The position numbers and the translations under genes were made by a program. The notes beneath the pieces were generated by a model. That model ran no database searches. It was not told where the DNA came from and saw only the letters and a program-made list of their open reading frames with translations. A DNA stretch of 64,000 bases from JANOZM01 sp031429355 (GTDB taxonomy: Bacteria; Pseudomonadota; Gammaproteobacteria; Burkholderiales; Burkholderiaceae_E): positions 372,001-436,000 of the forward strand of contig JANOZM010000013.1 in assembly GCA_031429355.1 (NCBI GenBank). Reading direction: 5' to 3'. Shown here piece after piece: positions 8,491-16,897 of the stretch (positions within the stretch are counted from its first letter, which is position 1; every line of letters starts with the position of its first letter).

Positions 8491-8889
8491 GTTTGTTAGG
8501 CTTTGGTATGGGAGGGGGAAAGCGATTTTGCAACTCAGTCGCTACGCTCCAATGAGTTCAAAATCGCTTTCCCCCTCCCATACCATTCCGCGCATTTTGC
8601 GGCAGACCCGTCTTCCCACATTTTACGCGGCTCGTTGAGCGCTAACTGCTTACGCGGCTCTTCGAGCGCTAACACCTGAGCGGTTTGTCATGTATCGCCG
8701 TGCCAAGCGCGCGCAGCGCCGCGCAAACGAGAGTGCGGTCGGCGAGTGGAGGTTAATGTGCGAAGACGGGTCTCGCCGTATAGCGCGGGGCGAAAGGATT
8801 GGTGTTGTGCCCTTTTGAAACTCATTGGAGCGCCAGCGACTGAGTTACAAAAGGGCTCAACACCAATCCTTTCAAAACCCACAAAAAAA
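8491..8889. repeat. Hairpin-bracketed dispersed repeat, copy 3
   Basis: Third copy, about 400 bp. Left hairpin: 8505-8536 with 8554-8584 (arm GGTATGGGAGGGGGAAAGCG..., again specific to this copy). Right hairpin: 8792-8823 with 8842-8873, as in the other copies apart from one T mismatch. Ends: TTTGTTAGGCTTTG and CAAAACCCACAAAAAAA. It lies between the divergent CoA-transferase and oxygenase genes and ends about 20 bp before the oxygenase ATG, so it must contain or abut that promoter. 8383-8490 holds only the CoA-transferase leader. Confidence 0.85.
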
Positions 8890-8909
8890 CTGCATAATCC
8901 AAACACAAA

Positions 8910-9626
8910 ATGTTCACCCAATCGCCAACTATTCAAACAATCCAGCTCTCCAATGGACAAGCTGTTTACGTCATCGACGACTTCTGTTTAGAGCCAGACG
9001 CGTTAGTGCAGCTTGGCGCAAAAAATCTTGCGCAATTTCGGTTGGCGAGCGATGAGAAAAAAGTTGGGTATCCGGGGATTGAATGGATTGTTCCGATAGA
9101 CGTGCATCGGCAGTTAGTCGAATTTTTTATGTTACATATTCGGCGTTTCACGCAAAGTCGGCGTGAAATATATTCGGTTTCACGGTTGTCTATGGTTACG
9201 TTTCTGCCGGAGCAATTGCACCCGGCGCAATCGATTTGCCATTGCGATGTAGCTCGTTATGCGGGCGGGCGAATGACGGCTTCGGTGCTTTATTTGTTTG
9301 ATGATGAAACGCTAGGGGGTACTAGCTTTTACCAGCCTCGAAAATCCCCCGAAGAAACACAAAAAATTGTGCACGATTCGATCGCTATGCAAGCCGAGCA
9401 GTTTTTTAAATTTTATGGCGTTCAACGCGGCTACTTGTTAGATTCAAATGAGTGGTTCGAAAAAATTGGCACGGTTCCTGCCAAAAAGAACCGCATCGCT
9501 TTTTATAGCGGCGATATTTTTCATTCGGCCGATATTACGCAGCCGCACAAATTAACGGCCAATCCCTTCAATGGGCGCATTTCATTGAATGGCTTTTTTT
9601 ACTTTAAGCAAAACGCGCAGGGCTAA
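8910..9626 (+). CDS. 2-oxoglutarate/Fe(II)-type oxygenase (DUF6445-like)
   Basis: This 238-residue protein carries a plausible double-stranded beta-helix iron site: CHCD (His111, Asp113), a distal His in DIFHSADI (His205) and an Arg for 2-oxoglutarate in NGRISLNGFF (Arg223). The order HxD...H...R fits the superfamily, and the whole resembles DUF6445 proteins found near tryptophan halogenase or TonB genes, though none is nearby. The substrate is unknown. ATG 8910 lies just after repeat copy 3, with no strong ribosome-binding site in the A-rich leader. It is convergent with anmK. Confidence 0.72.
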   Translation: MFTQSPTIQTIQLSNGQAVYVIDDFCLEPDALVQLGAKNLAQFRLASDEKKVGYPGIEWIVPIDVHRQLVEFFMLHIRRFTQSRREIYSVSRLSMVTFLPEQLHPAQSICHCDVARYAGGRMTASVLYLFDDETLGGTSFYQPRKSPEETQKIVHDSIAMQAEQFFKFYGVQRGYLLDSNEWFEKIGTVPAKKNRIAFYSGDIFHSADITQPHKLTANPFNGRISLNGFFYFKQNAQG

Positions 9627-9728
9627 AAGCAGGGCTGACACGCAGTGCTACCCCGGCAGTGCTAAAGCTCAGAGCTAAAGTGCAAAGCTAACACGCCGTG
9701 CTATCCAATTCGGTTGAATTTTTTAGCC

Positions 9729-10937
9729 TTAACTAGGAAACGAGATTTTTCCCATGGACACTGACGGAATGCCTTTGCGCTCGCCAAAGTTTGATTTGCC
9801 ACCGGCTACAGTTTCGTTCGCTAAAATAGCAAATAAAACGGCTTCTTTCGCGTCGCCGGCGATACCTAAATCGTCGGTTCGATAGAACTCGCAAGATAGT
9901 TGGTTTTTTAGTAATTCAACCAATAGCGGGTTGTGCGCACCGCCACCTGACATATAAATTTTGAAGTTAGATAACTTGCTGCCTGCGGAGCCTATACATT
10001 TGCTGATAGCTTGTGAAATGGTTAAAGCACTAAAGTGGGTGAGCGTTGCCATTACATCAGAGACTGATAGTTTTGATGTGTCACTAGCTAGCTGTGCGTC
10101 TTGTAAGTACTCCAAATTAAACAGTTCGGGGCCAGTCGTTTTTGGCAAGGCTTGGGTGAAAAACGGATGGCTCATTAATGCTTTTAGCAAAGGCTCGCTT
10201 AGGGTTCCTTGTTTTGCAACGTTCGCATCCTTATCGTAGGCCATGCCCGGAAAATTTTGCCTTGTATAGGCATCAAGAAGCGTGTTGCCGGTGCCCGTGT
10301 CAGTTACAAAAACGTCTTCGGCTTTAAGGCTGCCGGGCAGATAAGTGAAATTGGCGATCCCACCCATGTTAAGCATAATCCGATCTTCGCCGCGTTTGCT
10401 AAAAAGATAGTAGTCACCATAGACGGCTAACGGCGCGCCTTCGCCTCCTGCCGCGATATGTTTTTGTCGAAAATCTGAAATTGTAATAATGCCGGTTGTA
10501 ACGGCAATATGGTCACCGTCGCCAATTTGCAAAGTTGAATTTTTAAACTGTACTTGTTTGTGTAGGGCCGCTGGTGCGTGCATAACCGTTTGGCCATGCG
10601 AAGCGATTAAATCAACTGCAGAAGGCGAAATTTTCCAGCGGTCTAAGCACTGCAAAATCATTCGAGCGTGCAATTGACCGATCCAACCGTTTAATAAAGT
10701 TAGGTGTTGAAAGTTGATGGTTTTTTTTGCAAATACTTGGCGAATTTGCGCTTTTATTTCGTCGGTATAGTCGACAGTACAAAATTGAAGAATTTTTACC
10801 TTTGTACTTTCCCCATCGCCCGATACGGCACATAGCGCAACGTCAAGCCCATCTAAGGATGTGCCTGACATTAACCCGATAATCTGGCGAACTGGTTTTT
10901 CACCGATCTGATATAGCGTTTTTAAATTAGCGTTCAT
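9729..10937 (-). CDS. anmK: Anhydro-N-acetylmuramic acid kinase
   Basis: AnmK phosphorylates and opens 1,6-anhydro-MurNAc to MurNAc-6-phosphate in cell-wall recycling. The N-terminal phosphate loop GLMSGTSLDGLDVAL (about 21-35), SHGQTV, the DTGTGNTLLDA motif and the C-terminal SGGGAHNPLL are the sugar-kinase (ASKHA) signatures of the family. The length of 402 residues is a little above the usual ~370 because of about 18 extra N-terminal residues. It follows the glycosyltransferase gene on the same strand with a hairpin between them. Confidence 0.95.
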   Translation of the reverse strand: MNANLKTLYQIGEKPVRQIIGLMSGTSLDGLDVALCAVSGDGESTKVKILQFCTVDYTDEIKAQIRQVFAKKTINFQHLTLLNGWIGQLHARMILQCLDRWKISPSAVDLIASHGQTVMHAPAALHKQVQFKNSTLQIGDGDHIAVTTGIITISDFRQKHIAAGGEGAPLAVYGDYYLFSKRGEDRIMLNMGGIANFTYLPGSLKAEDVFVTDTGTGNTLLDAYTRQNFPGMAYDKDANVAKQGTLSEPLLKALMSHPFFTQALPKTTGPELFNLEYLQDAQLASDTSKLSVSDVMATLTHFSALTISQAISKCIGSAGSKLSNFKIYMSGGGAHNPLLVELLKNQLSCEFYRTDDLGIAGDAKEAVLFAILANETVAGGKSNFGERKGIPSVSMGKISFPS

Positions 10938-10977
10938 AGCGCTAATTTACACTATTTCAATGGCTCAAAAATCGACC

Positions 10978-11006
10978 TTAAACGCGAACCTATTCTTCGC
11001 GTTTAA
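10978..11006 (-). terminator. Probable intrinsic terminator after the glycosyltransferase-HAD gene
   Basis: A perfect 11-bp inverted repeat (TTAAACGCGAA 10978-10988, TTCGCGTTTAA 10996-11006) with a 7-nt loop lies 17 bp past the stop of the minus-strand gene. It is followed by GGTCGATTTTTG, a weak and slightly distant T-run. Confidence 0.5.
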
Positions 11007-11023
11007 GCAAGGGTTCGGAAAGG

Positions 11024-12748
11024 CTATAAATAGACTTTCCTTATAGTGCCAAATCCGTCCTCAACTACGTGGACTTTTGGTGCCATGATTCCGCCAGCGG
11101 CCGTGTTGGGCTGTGAGTCCCGTTGCACGTCGTTGTTACGGGCTCCTAAATTAAGTTCGTATAACCCCTTGTAGGTCTCGGAATCGGTTTGTTTTAAGTA
11201 GGCGAGTAATTTTGCAAACGAATCATATTGTTCGATGCGTGAATCCTTTGCAAGCAAGGTCGAGTTTGGAGCAATCGTCATTGCTTTGTCTGCCAGTCGT
11301 AGTAAAGGCAAGTCGTTAATTTGGTTGCCCATCGCCCAAGTGGTTTCAATTGTTTCTTGGGATGTGTCGTCCAAAAAGTGTCGAAGTATATTGCTTTTGC
11401 AGACTGGCCCAATATCCGGTTTTGCCGGGTCCAGAAATGCTGCGTTTAGCTTAACGTTTCCGGTGCAAACTTCATGTTCAAACTCGATTAAATGACCCAC
11501 TGCAAAATCAGCAAAAACTCGACGACGAATAATTTCAGCCGCAATATTGTAGCCTTCGGTAACAACGCCCACCATAAAACCTTGACGGCGCAATTGATTG
11601 ACTAAGGCGATGACATCGGTCCGTAGTGCAATGTTGCTGGCAACTTCTTCAAATTTCTTTTTATGAACGTATTGAAATACTTTGGCGATTGCTTTGGCGC
11701 GTTCAGTTGGATCGCCCGCGTTTGATTTTTCTACTTCATCTAAAGCCTGAACTTGCCCGCAAGCCCTCGCGAGTTCGTAGGCGTAATTCGCGTTTATCAC
11801 AGTGCCGTTCATGCACAATAAAAAAAGTTTTTTGCGATCGCAACGACGAGACAGTAAGAAGTCTATTTCGCCACTGGACTGCCGTTGCAATTCATACATT
11901 GCGGTAATTTGATCAACGTTTAATCGACCTGCTTTTTTTGCGCGATGAAAAATAACCCGACCAATTTCTACGGCCATAAGAGCAAGGCTATCTAGTGCCT
12001 GACTATCGTGCTCCAAAGAACCAATATCAACTTGCGCTAGGCGTGCTTGTGCCAAATGAGCATCAATTAGTAAGCCTATGTCGACGCCATAGCCGTCTTC
12101 AAAGCTAAGGCTATTCAATAGACGATGGCGGGCGGCAATAATTCCACCTAGTGGCTGCGAAAAAGTCGCCAGTTCGGGAAAGAATACTCTGATCATCGGT
12201 TTTGCAGTTAGCTCTGTAACTCGCCCGCTACTTCGACCAAATTTGGCTTTTACAAAGTCGGCTTCGTCGTTGATCAGTGGTTGGCAAATACGCGTCACAA
12301 TACTATCTTCTAGGCCAGCCAAATCACCATCTAAATAGACGACAAAAGGCGTGTCGACATAAGCCAAGCCATCTTTCATTGATGCGCCTTTACCAAGCAT
12401 GGAACTGGTATAAACCGTGGCACCGGCTTCTTGGGCTAACGCGACTGTGTTGTCGATCGAGCTATCGTCGATAACAATGACTTTTGCCGTTGCTGGATCC
12501 GCTAGGGCGTAACGAACAACACTCGCAATTTGTTTCTCTTCGTTTAGTGCCGGAATGATGACAGTGGCACAACGCGTTGCAATTGAACTTTTAGCCATAG
12601 CATTTAATGCCTGCGCGGCTAATTCGGAATTCGAATCGTTCTCGCTGGAACTAGTTCTTTTATTAGTATTGCGGTTGTCGTGAGTTGGTTTAAAAAACGG
12701 GAAGCGGTTGCTAATCCAAGCAAACAAGCTACGTGATTGGGTGGCCAT
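11024..12748 (-). CDS. Glycosyltransferase family 2 fused to a HAD-like domain
   Basis: A 574-residue fusion. Residues about 60-275 are a GT-A glycosyltransferase (ATVIIPALNEEKQIASVV, VIDDSSIDNT, metal-binding YLDGDLAG at 139-144), resembling glucosyl-3-phosphoglycerate synthases. Residues about 305-525 are HAD-like: GVVTEGYN (motif II), a Lys in CKSNILRHF (III) and MGNQINDLPLL (IV). The HAD nucleophile motif DxDGT is replaced by CMNGT (312-316), so both aspartates are missing and phosphatase activity is doubtful. A compatible-solute or glycolipid role is possible but unproven. There is no signal peptide. Confidence 0.8.
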   Translation of the reverse strand: MATQSRSLFAWISNRFPFFKPTHDNRNTNKRTSSSENDSNSELAAQALNAMAKSSIATRCATVIIPALNEEKQIASVVRYALADPATAKVIVIDDSSIDNTVALAQEAGATVYTSSMLGKGASMKDGLAYVDTPFVVYLDGDLAGLEDSIVTRICQPLINDEADFVKAKFGRSSGRVTELTAKPMIRVFFPELATFSQPLGGIIAARHRLLNSLSFEDGYGVDIGLLIDAHLAQARLAQVDIGSLEHDSQALDSLALMAVEIGRVIFHRAKKAGRLNVDQITAMYELQRQSSGEIDFLLSRRCDRKKLFLLCMNGTVINANYAYELARACGQVQALDEVEKSNAGDPTERAKAIAKVFQYVHKKKFEEVASNIALRTDVIALVNQLRRQGFMVGVVTEGYNIAAEIIRRRVFADFAVGHLIEFEHEVCTGNVKLNAAFLDPAKPDIGPVCKSNILRHFLDDTSQETIETTWAMGNQINDLPLLRLADKAMTIAPNSTLLAKDSRIEQYDSFAKLLAYLKQTDSETYKGLYELNLGARNNDVQRDSQPNTAAGGIMAPKVHVVEDGFGTIRKVYL

Positions 12749-12860
12749 GGTGAGGTCCTTTCGACGTGGTGCTGCGGGTAATGCGAGTGATGAAGGCCGC
12801 GTGCAAAATTACTATCGATGCGCGGCAGCTAAGTATCCCCAAACGGGAGTGTTAACTTTT

Positions 12861-13769
12861 TTATGCTAACACAGCTCTCACAATGTCTTGCACCTTGCGG
12901 TCGAACACCATACTGATATGACCCATACCCGTAACACGAATGGTCGTTGCACCGGGGATGGTTTGCACCAATTGCGGGAAGACAATATTGTCTTGGTCTG
13001 TAAGGATTACTGTGAACTTTTTACCAAGCGCTTGGTTCTCGGTTTTAGCTAGTTGTTGCAGCCAATCGCTTTGAATGGCCATTTGTTTAACGTTAATGCC
13101 GTGGCCAAATCGTGAAATCCAGGTGCCTTGATGCGGCGTTCCCAATGTAATTATTTTTTCAACGTGCCGATCACCGTATTGACGACAATAACTGCGTGCG
13201 GCGATGCCTCCCATGCTGTGCCCAATAAGTGCGACTTTTTTGCTGGCTGTTTGTTTCATCAATGCTTGAATTGCTTGTTCAATTTGAGCGGGATATTCGT
13301 CAATTGATCCAAAAGCAGGTTCCATTGTTATTGCACTTACAACGTGACCTTGCTTGGTTAGTATTTTTGCATAACCATGCCACAAGCCGCGGTTACAAAA
13401 AAGACCATGTAAAAGCAATACGGGAATTTTTTGTGAGTCCGTTGTAGTTAATGTTGGGTAAGGCTTATTTGCCAAGAAAACTTGCATAAAGCTGAACACA
13501 CGAATGCAATCAATACTTTCGCGTAACCATGCTTTTATTGTGCTGCCGGTCAATGGTGGTTGATCGCTACTTAGTTGTCCGCTATGAATGCGACTTAAAA
13601 CGAAGTCGGCACCCATCAGCACAAATTGAAATAGAAATACTAATGGAATTGCTAGTAGCAGGGCTAATCCAAAAGAGCTAAAGACGCCTGATTTTCTTAG
13701 CCAAAAGGCAAGCGACAGCGCACAAAAGAGTTGAAAGGCTAAAAGACATCGTTGAATTGCTGCGTTCAT
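12861..13769 (-). CDS. Membrane-anchored alpha/beta-hydrolase, triacylglycerol lipase-like
   Basis: A 302-residue protein with two N-terminal hydrophobic segments (about 8-24 and 30-52), then a lipase fold: VPVLLLHGLFCNRGLWHGY (oxyanion HG), the nucleophile elbow GHSMGGIAAR, LGTPHQGTW, and a late GMGHISMVFD providing the catalytic His. The Asp is probably in ILTDQDNIV. It resembles lipases of the EstA/LipA class in which the His follows a short cap. It lies 26 bp downstream of the GMC oxidoreductase, likely in one transcript with it. Confidence 0.85.
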   Translation of the reverse strand: MNAAIQRCLLAFQLFCALSLAFWLRKSGVFSSFGLALLLAIPLVFLFQFVLMGADFVLSRIHSGQLSSDQPPLTGSTIKAWLRESIDCIRVFSFMQVFLANKPYPTLTTTDSQKIPVLLLHGLFCNRGLWHGYAKILTKQGHVVSAITMEPAFGSIDEYPAQIEQAIQALMKQTASKKVALIGHSMGGIAARSYCRQYGDRHVEKIITLGTPHQGTWISRFGHGINVKQMAIQSDWLQQLAKTENQALGKKFTVILTDQDNIVFPQLVQTIPGATTIRVTGMGHISMVFDRKVQDIVRAVLA

Positions 13770-13795
13770 TGGTTGATCGGTATTTTATTTTTTTG

Positions 13796-15424
13796 TTAAT
13801 CAGGATTTGATATTAAGCCGGCATCGGTTTTGCCAGTCAATCGCTGTGCAAGACCGTTGGTTAGTCGCGTAGCAATTCCATAAATCGAAAGTTGCGGATT
13901 AGCACCAATCGAAGTTGGAAATAGTGAGCCGTCGTGCACCGATAAGTTATCTAAATGATAATGTTGCCCATCAGGCCGGACGATGCCGCGATTTTCGTTA
14001 TCGGACATCGGCAGACCGCCCATCACATGCGCAGAAACAACTTTAGTTAACAGTGGCTTTAACGGCAACGCCATGATGGCTTCTTTTGCTTTGCTCCAAG
14101 AGTCAACCAATTGAGCGTTTTCGTGTACCGGTAAGACCGCGGTTGCGCCAGCGGCAAATTGAATTTCCGCCATTGCCAATAATGCGCGGCGCGCGCCATC
14201 AAAAAACGCCTCGTTTAGCGGGTAATCTAGCTCGGGGGAGCCGTCGCTCCGTAGGTGTACCGAACCACCGATCGATTGGTCGTTAAACCCGTCGCGCATT
14301 AAGGCAATTAATACGTGCGTGTTACGAAAATTCTTCATGTGCTGGGCGTGCTCGACACCAAAACCTGGTGTCGTTGAAGCAAACAACAAGGGGTGCACTG
14401 GCGGTGCTTCTAATTTAAATCCCAGTGGTCCGTCAATCGCTTGAGTATCTAAAAAATGATCTGTGTAAATAGTTTGTGGTGCGCCATCAAATCCGTCGAC
14501 GCGGTCTTTAAAAATCGAAGACGACACGACAGTTGGATGCAAAAATGTTCGTTTGCCTACCAGTTTTGCCGGATCGGGCGCGCCCGACCTTAATAGCACG
14601 GCAGGTGAATTGATAGCTCCACCGGCTAGGATGTAATGCTTGGCACGTACGGTGGCCGTTTTGCCACTTGGTTGCAGGCCACGCTCGTCTAACCATGCAA
14701 CTTCAATGCCTTCGACTTTGCGGCCGCTAATAATCAGTTTGTGCGCACGCGCCTTGGTTAACAAAGTTGCGCCTCGGTCTAATGCGGCGGGAATCGTGGT
14801 AATGAGCATTGATTGCTTGGCATTGACCGGACAGCCCATTCCGCAGTAACCCAAATTTGCGCAGGCTTTAACATTACGCATAATCGCAGCTGCGGGAATC
14901 CCAAGCTTCGCGGCACCTAAACGTAGCAAATCGTTATTTTGATTGGGCGGTACGCTCCACGGCCCAATGTTTAAGCGCCGCTCGGCTTGTGCAAACCAAG
15001 TGGCCAACAGATCGGGCGTGTATTGTTTTAGGCCCCATTTTTCTTGCCACCAAGTAAGTGTTGGGGTGGGGGTGCGAAAACTCGAAGTCCAATTCACAGT
15101 AGTCGATCCACCAACTGAACGACCCTGCAAAATGTTAATCGCTTTGTCTTTGGTCTTGCGCGCGGCGGACTCTTGATACAACTGAGGATAAGCCTCGGAT
15201 TCGCGCATATTGAAGTCGCTCGAACTTTTAAGAGGCCCTTCTTCAATGAGCAATACCTTTAAACCTGCGTTGGCCAAAATTTCAGCACTAATTCCACCGC
15301 CTGCGCCTGTACCGATGATGGCAACATCACAATCGAAATTGCTAGGCGCATTGTTCGATTGGGCGTCGAAAACTTTCCAGCCCTTAGCGAGGCCTGCTTT
15401 AATGGGATCGGGATAACTACTCAT
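13796..15424 (-). CDS. GMC-family FAD oxidoreductase
   Basis: A 542-residue flavoprotein with the FAD motif DVAIIGTGAGGGISAEILA near residues 33-51, GRSVGGSTTVNW, ILAGGAINSPAVLLRSGAPDP (GMC signature 2) and a C-terminal HVMGGLPM...VHDGSLFPTSIGANP with the catalytic His region. GMC enzymes oxidise alcohols or sterols. A cysteine cluster in ACANLGYCGMGCP is notable. The upstream Tat-signal subunit on the same strand suggests a membrane or periplasmic dehydrogenase complex, although this subunit shows no obvious Tat signal itself and may be co-exported. Substrate unknown. Confidence 0.88.
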   Translation of the reverse strand: MSSYPDPIKAGLAKGWKVFDAQSNNAPSNFDCDVAIIGTGAGGGISAEILANAGLKVLLIEEGPLKSSSDFNMRESEAYPQLYQESAARKTKDKAINILQGRSVGGSTTVNWTSSFRTPTPTLTWWQEKWGLKQYTPDLLATWFAQAERRLNIGPWSVPPNQNNDLLRLGAAKLGIPAAAIMRNVKACANLGYCGMGCPVNAKQSMLITTIPAALDRGATLLTKARAHKLIISGRKVEGIEVAWLDERGLQPSGKTATVRAKHYILAGGAINSPAVLLRSGAPDPAKLVGKRTFLHPTVVSSSIFKDRVDGFDGAPQTIYTDHFLDTQAIDGPLGFKLEAPPVHPLLFASTTPGFGVEHAQHMKNFRNTHVLIALMRDGFNDQSIGGSVHLRSDGSPELDYPLNEAFFDGARRALLAMAEIQFAAGATAVLPVHENAQLVDSWSKAKEAIMALPLKPLLTKVVSAHVMGGLPMSDNENRGIVRPDGQHYHLDNLSVHDGSLFPTSIGANPQLSIYGIATRLTNGLAQRLTGKTDAGLISNPD

Positions 15425-15519
15425 GGTGGTGTTTCTCTTGGTTTAATTACTGCGTGATTTCTTGGCTTGTAATCGGTTGGACGATTTCAAATTGATCGGC
15501 TTGCTTAACAAATTTGGCG

Positions 15520-16005
15520 TTACAAATTAATTGGACCGGGGTAACCCAACAGTTCCCAATTATTTTTTTCGGCGTAGTAACTTCCTGTAATTAGGTCATG
15601 CAACGCGTGGTAGCTAACCTGAAACAAGCCCACTTTATGGTTACGCCATCCACTTAAAAACTCGCCTAACTCTTTTGGACTGGCTTGGTCCCAACTACTA
15701 ACACCGGCTAACCATTGCCCTGGTTTACTAGCTAACAGACCAAACAGTTGTGCTATTTCGCTTTGCGTGCTGGGTGATAGCCCTGCAATCGCTACTTCCA
15801 CAGCTACACGCGTTTGTTCGATAATAGTTTTTTGTTTGGCGGTTTCGCTAGGCAAAACACCTGCCAGCATTGCGGGAATCACGCTTTCTAAAACAGTCTT
15901 ACGTTCTTTGGCCGGGTCGCGTGTTATCGCTAAAAATGCGCCACCCGCTCCCAATAAACCTAATCCGATGAGTCCAACTTTTAAAAACCTGCGACGTCCA
16001 GCCAT
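15520..16005 (-). CDS. Tat-exported small subunit, gluconate dehydrogenase subunit 3-like
   Basis: A 161-residue protein opening with a twin-arginine signal (RRRFLKVGLIGLGLLGAGGAF), then a helical domain with ESVIPAMLAG and the C-terminal SYYAEKNNWELLGYPGP, which resembles subunit 3 of GMC-type dehydrogenases. It starts the minus-strand run subunit 3 / GMC / lipase, with 95 bp to the GMC start. The Tat signal is probably used to export the pre-folded heterodimer. No cytochrome subunit is encoded nearby. Confidence 0.78.
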   Translation of the reverse strand: MAGRRRFLKVGLIGLGLLGAGGAFLAITRDPAKERKTVLESVIPAMLAGVLPSETAKQKTIIEQTRVAVEVAIAGLSPSTQSEIAQLFGLLASKPGQWLAGVSSWDQASPKELGEFLSGWRNHKVGLFQVSYHALHDLITGSYYAEKNNWELLGYPGPINL

Positions 16006-16118
16006 AGCGTTCTTCCAGAAATTGCTGCGTTATGACACTGTCGTTGTCTACGCTGTGGGTGCATTGTAGGAACCTATCCTAGAGCTTAAACTCTAATGCA
16101 CTAACTTTCGTTTAATTT

Positions 16119-16829
16119 ATGTCCTCAACACTGTCGGCAGCACAACGCTTAAAGCATCACGCCGTATCGGTGCAAAATTTGCGCGCCCAGCCCGATCATG
16201 GCTACAAACGGGTTAAGCAATTTCAGGCCAATCGTTTAGAGCAAACTTATAGCGATTTGTTAATCGACCCGACCTATCGTGCTCCGGCGCGATTTTTTTT
16301 AAACGATCTGTACGGTGACAAAGACTTTAGTCAACGCGACGCCGAGTTACAACGCGTCATCCCCGCGCTACAACGTTTCTTGCCAGACTCGGCGTTAAGC
16401 ACGATTGCTGACGCGGTCGAATTAGATTCACTATCGGAGCTGCTAGATCGTGCGTTAGCGCAACACGTACAACATGAAAGCGACTGTAGTTTCAATTTGT
16501 ATCGGAACGCTTATCAAAAGGTTGAGCAGGAGTTCCCCAATCACCGCGAACGACAAATGGCGCTTGTCCAAGATATTGGTAAATCGTTAAACGGATTAGT
16601 TCGTAAGCCATTGTTAGGTGGGCTTATAAAAAGCATGGGGCCTATTGCTCATGCGGCTGGTTTAAGTTCGATGCATGATTTTTTAACGCGTGGCTTTAGT
16701 GTTTTTAAAACGATGGGCGATGCACAACCGTTTTTACGCATTATTCAAAATCGCGAAGTAGCGATCCATCAAGCGTTAACGAGTAAGTTGGCTGATGAGG
16801 TTGTTACTAAAGTGCTGGCACCGAACTAA
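16119..16829 (+). CDS. Conserved hypothetical protein with FFLNDLYG motif
   Basis: A 236-residue, probably cytoplasmic and largely helical protein. The segment RAPARFFLNDLYGDKDFSQRDAEL (about 49-72) matches a family I know only as a conserved hypothetical of beta- and gammaproteobacteria with a FFLxxLYG motif. No catalytic or binding residues can be assigned. It is single, divergent from the subunit-3 gene and convergent with the AttH-like gene. Confidence 0.75.
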   Translation: MSSTLSAAQRLKHHAVSVQNLRAQPDHGYKRVKQFQANRLEQTYSDLLIDPTYRAPARFFLNDLYGDKDFSQRDAELQRVIPALQRFLPDSALSTIADAVELDSLSELLDRALAQHVQHESDCSFNLYRNAYQKVEQEFPNHRERQMALVQDIGKSLNGLVRKPLLGGLIKSMGPIAHAAGLSSMHDFLTRGFSVFKTMGDAQPFLRIIQNREVAIHQALTSKLADEVVTKVLAPN

Positions 16830-16897
16830 TCTCCTAACTAATCCCCAACGCCCCCCCAACCAAGCCACTACTAACCCACATTGAATACTCGAATTTT

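Noticed and set aside
5364..8889. CRISPR array or tRNA cluster as explanation for the repeated structured DNA
   Set aside because: There are only three long copies separated by genes, with no short direct repeats with spacers, and no tRNA-like cloverleaf or CCA end was found.
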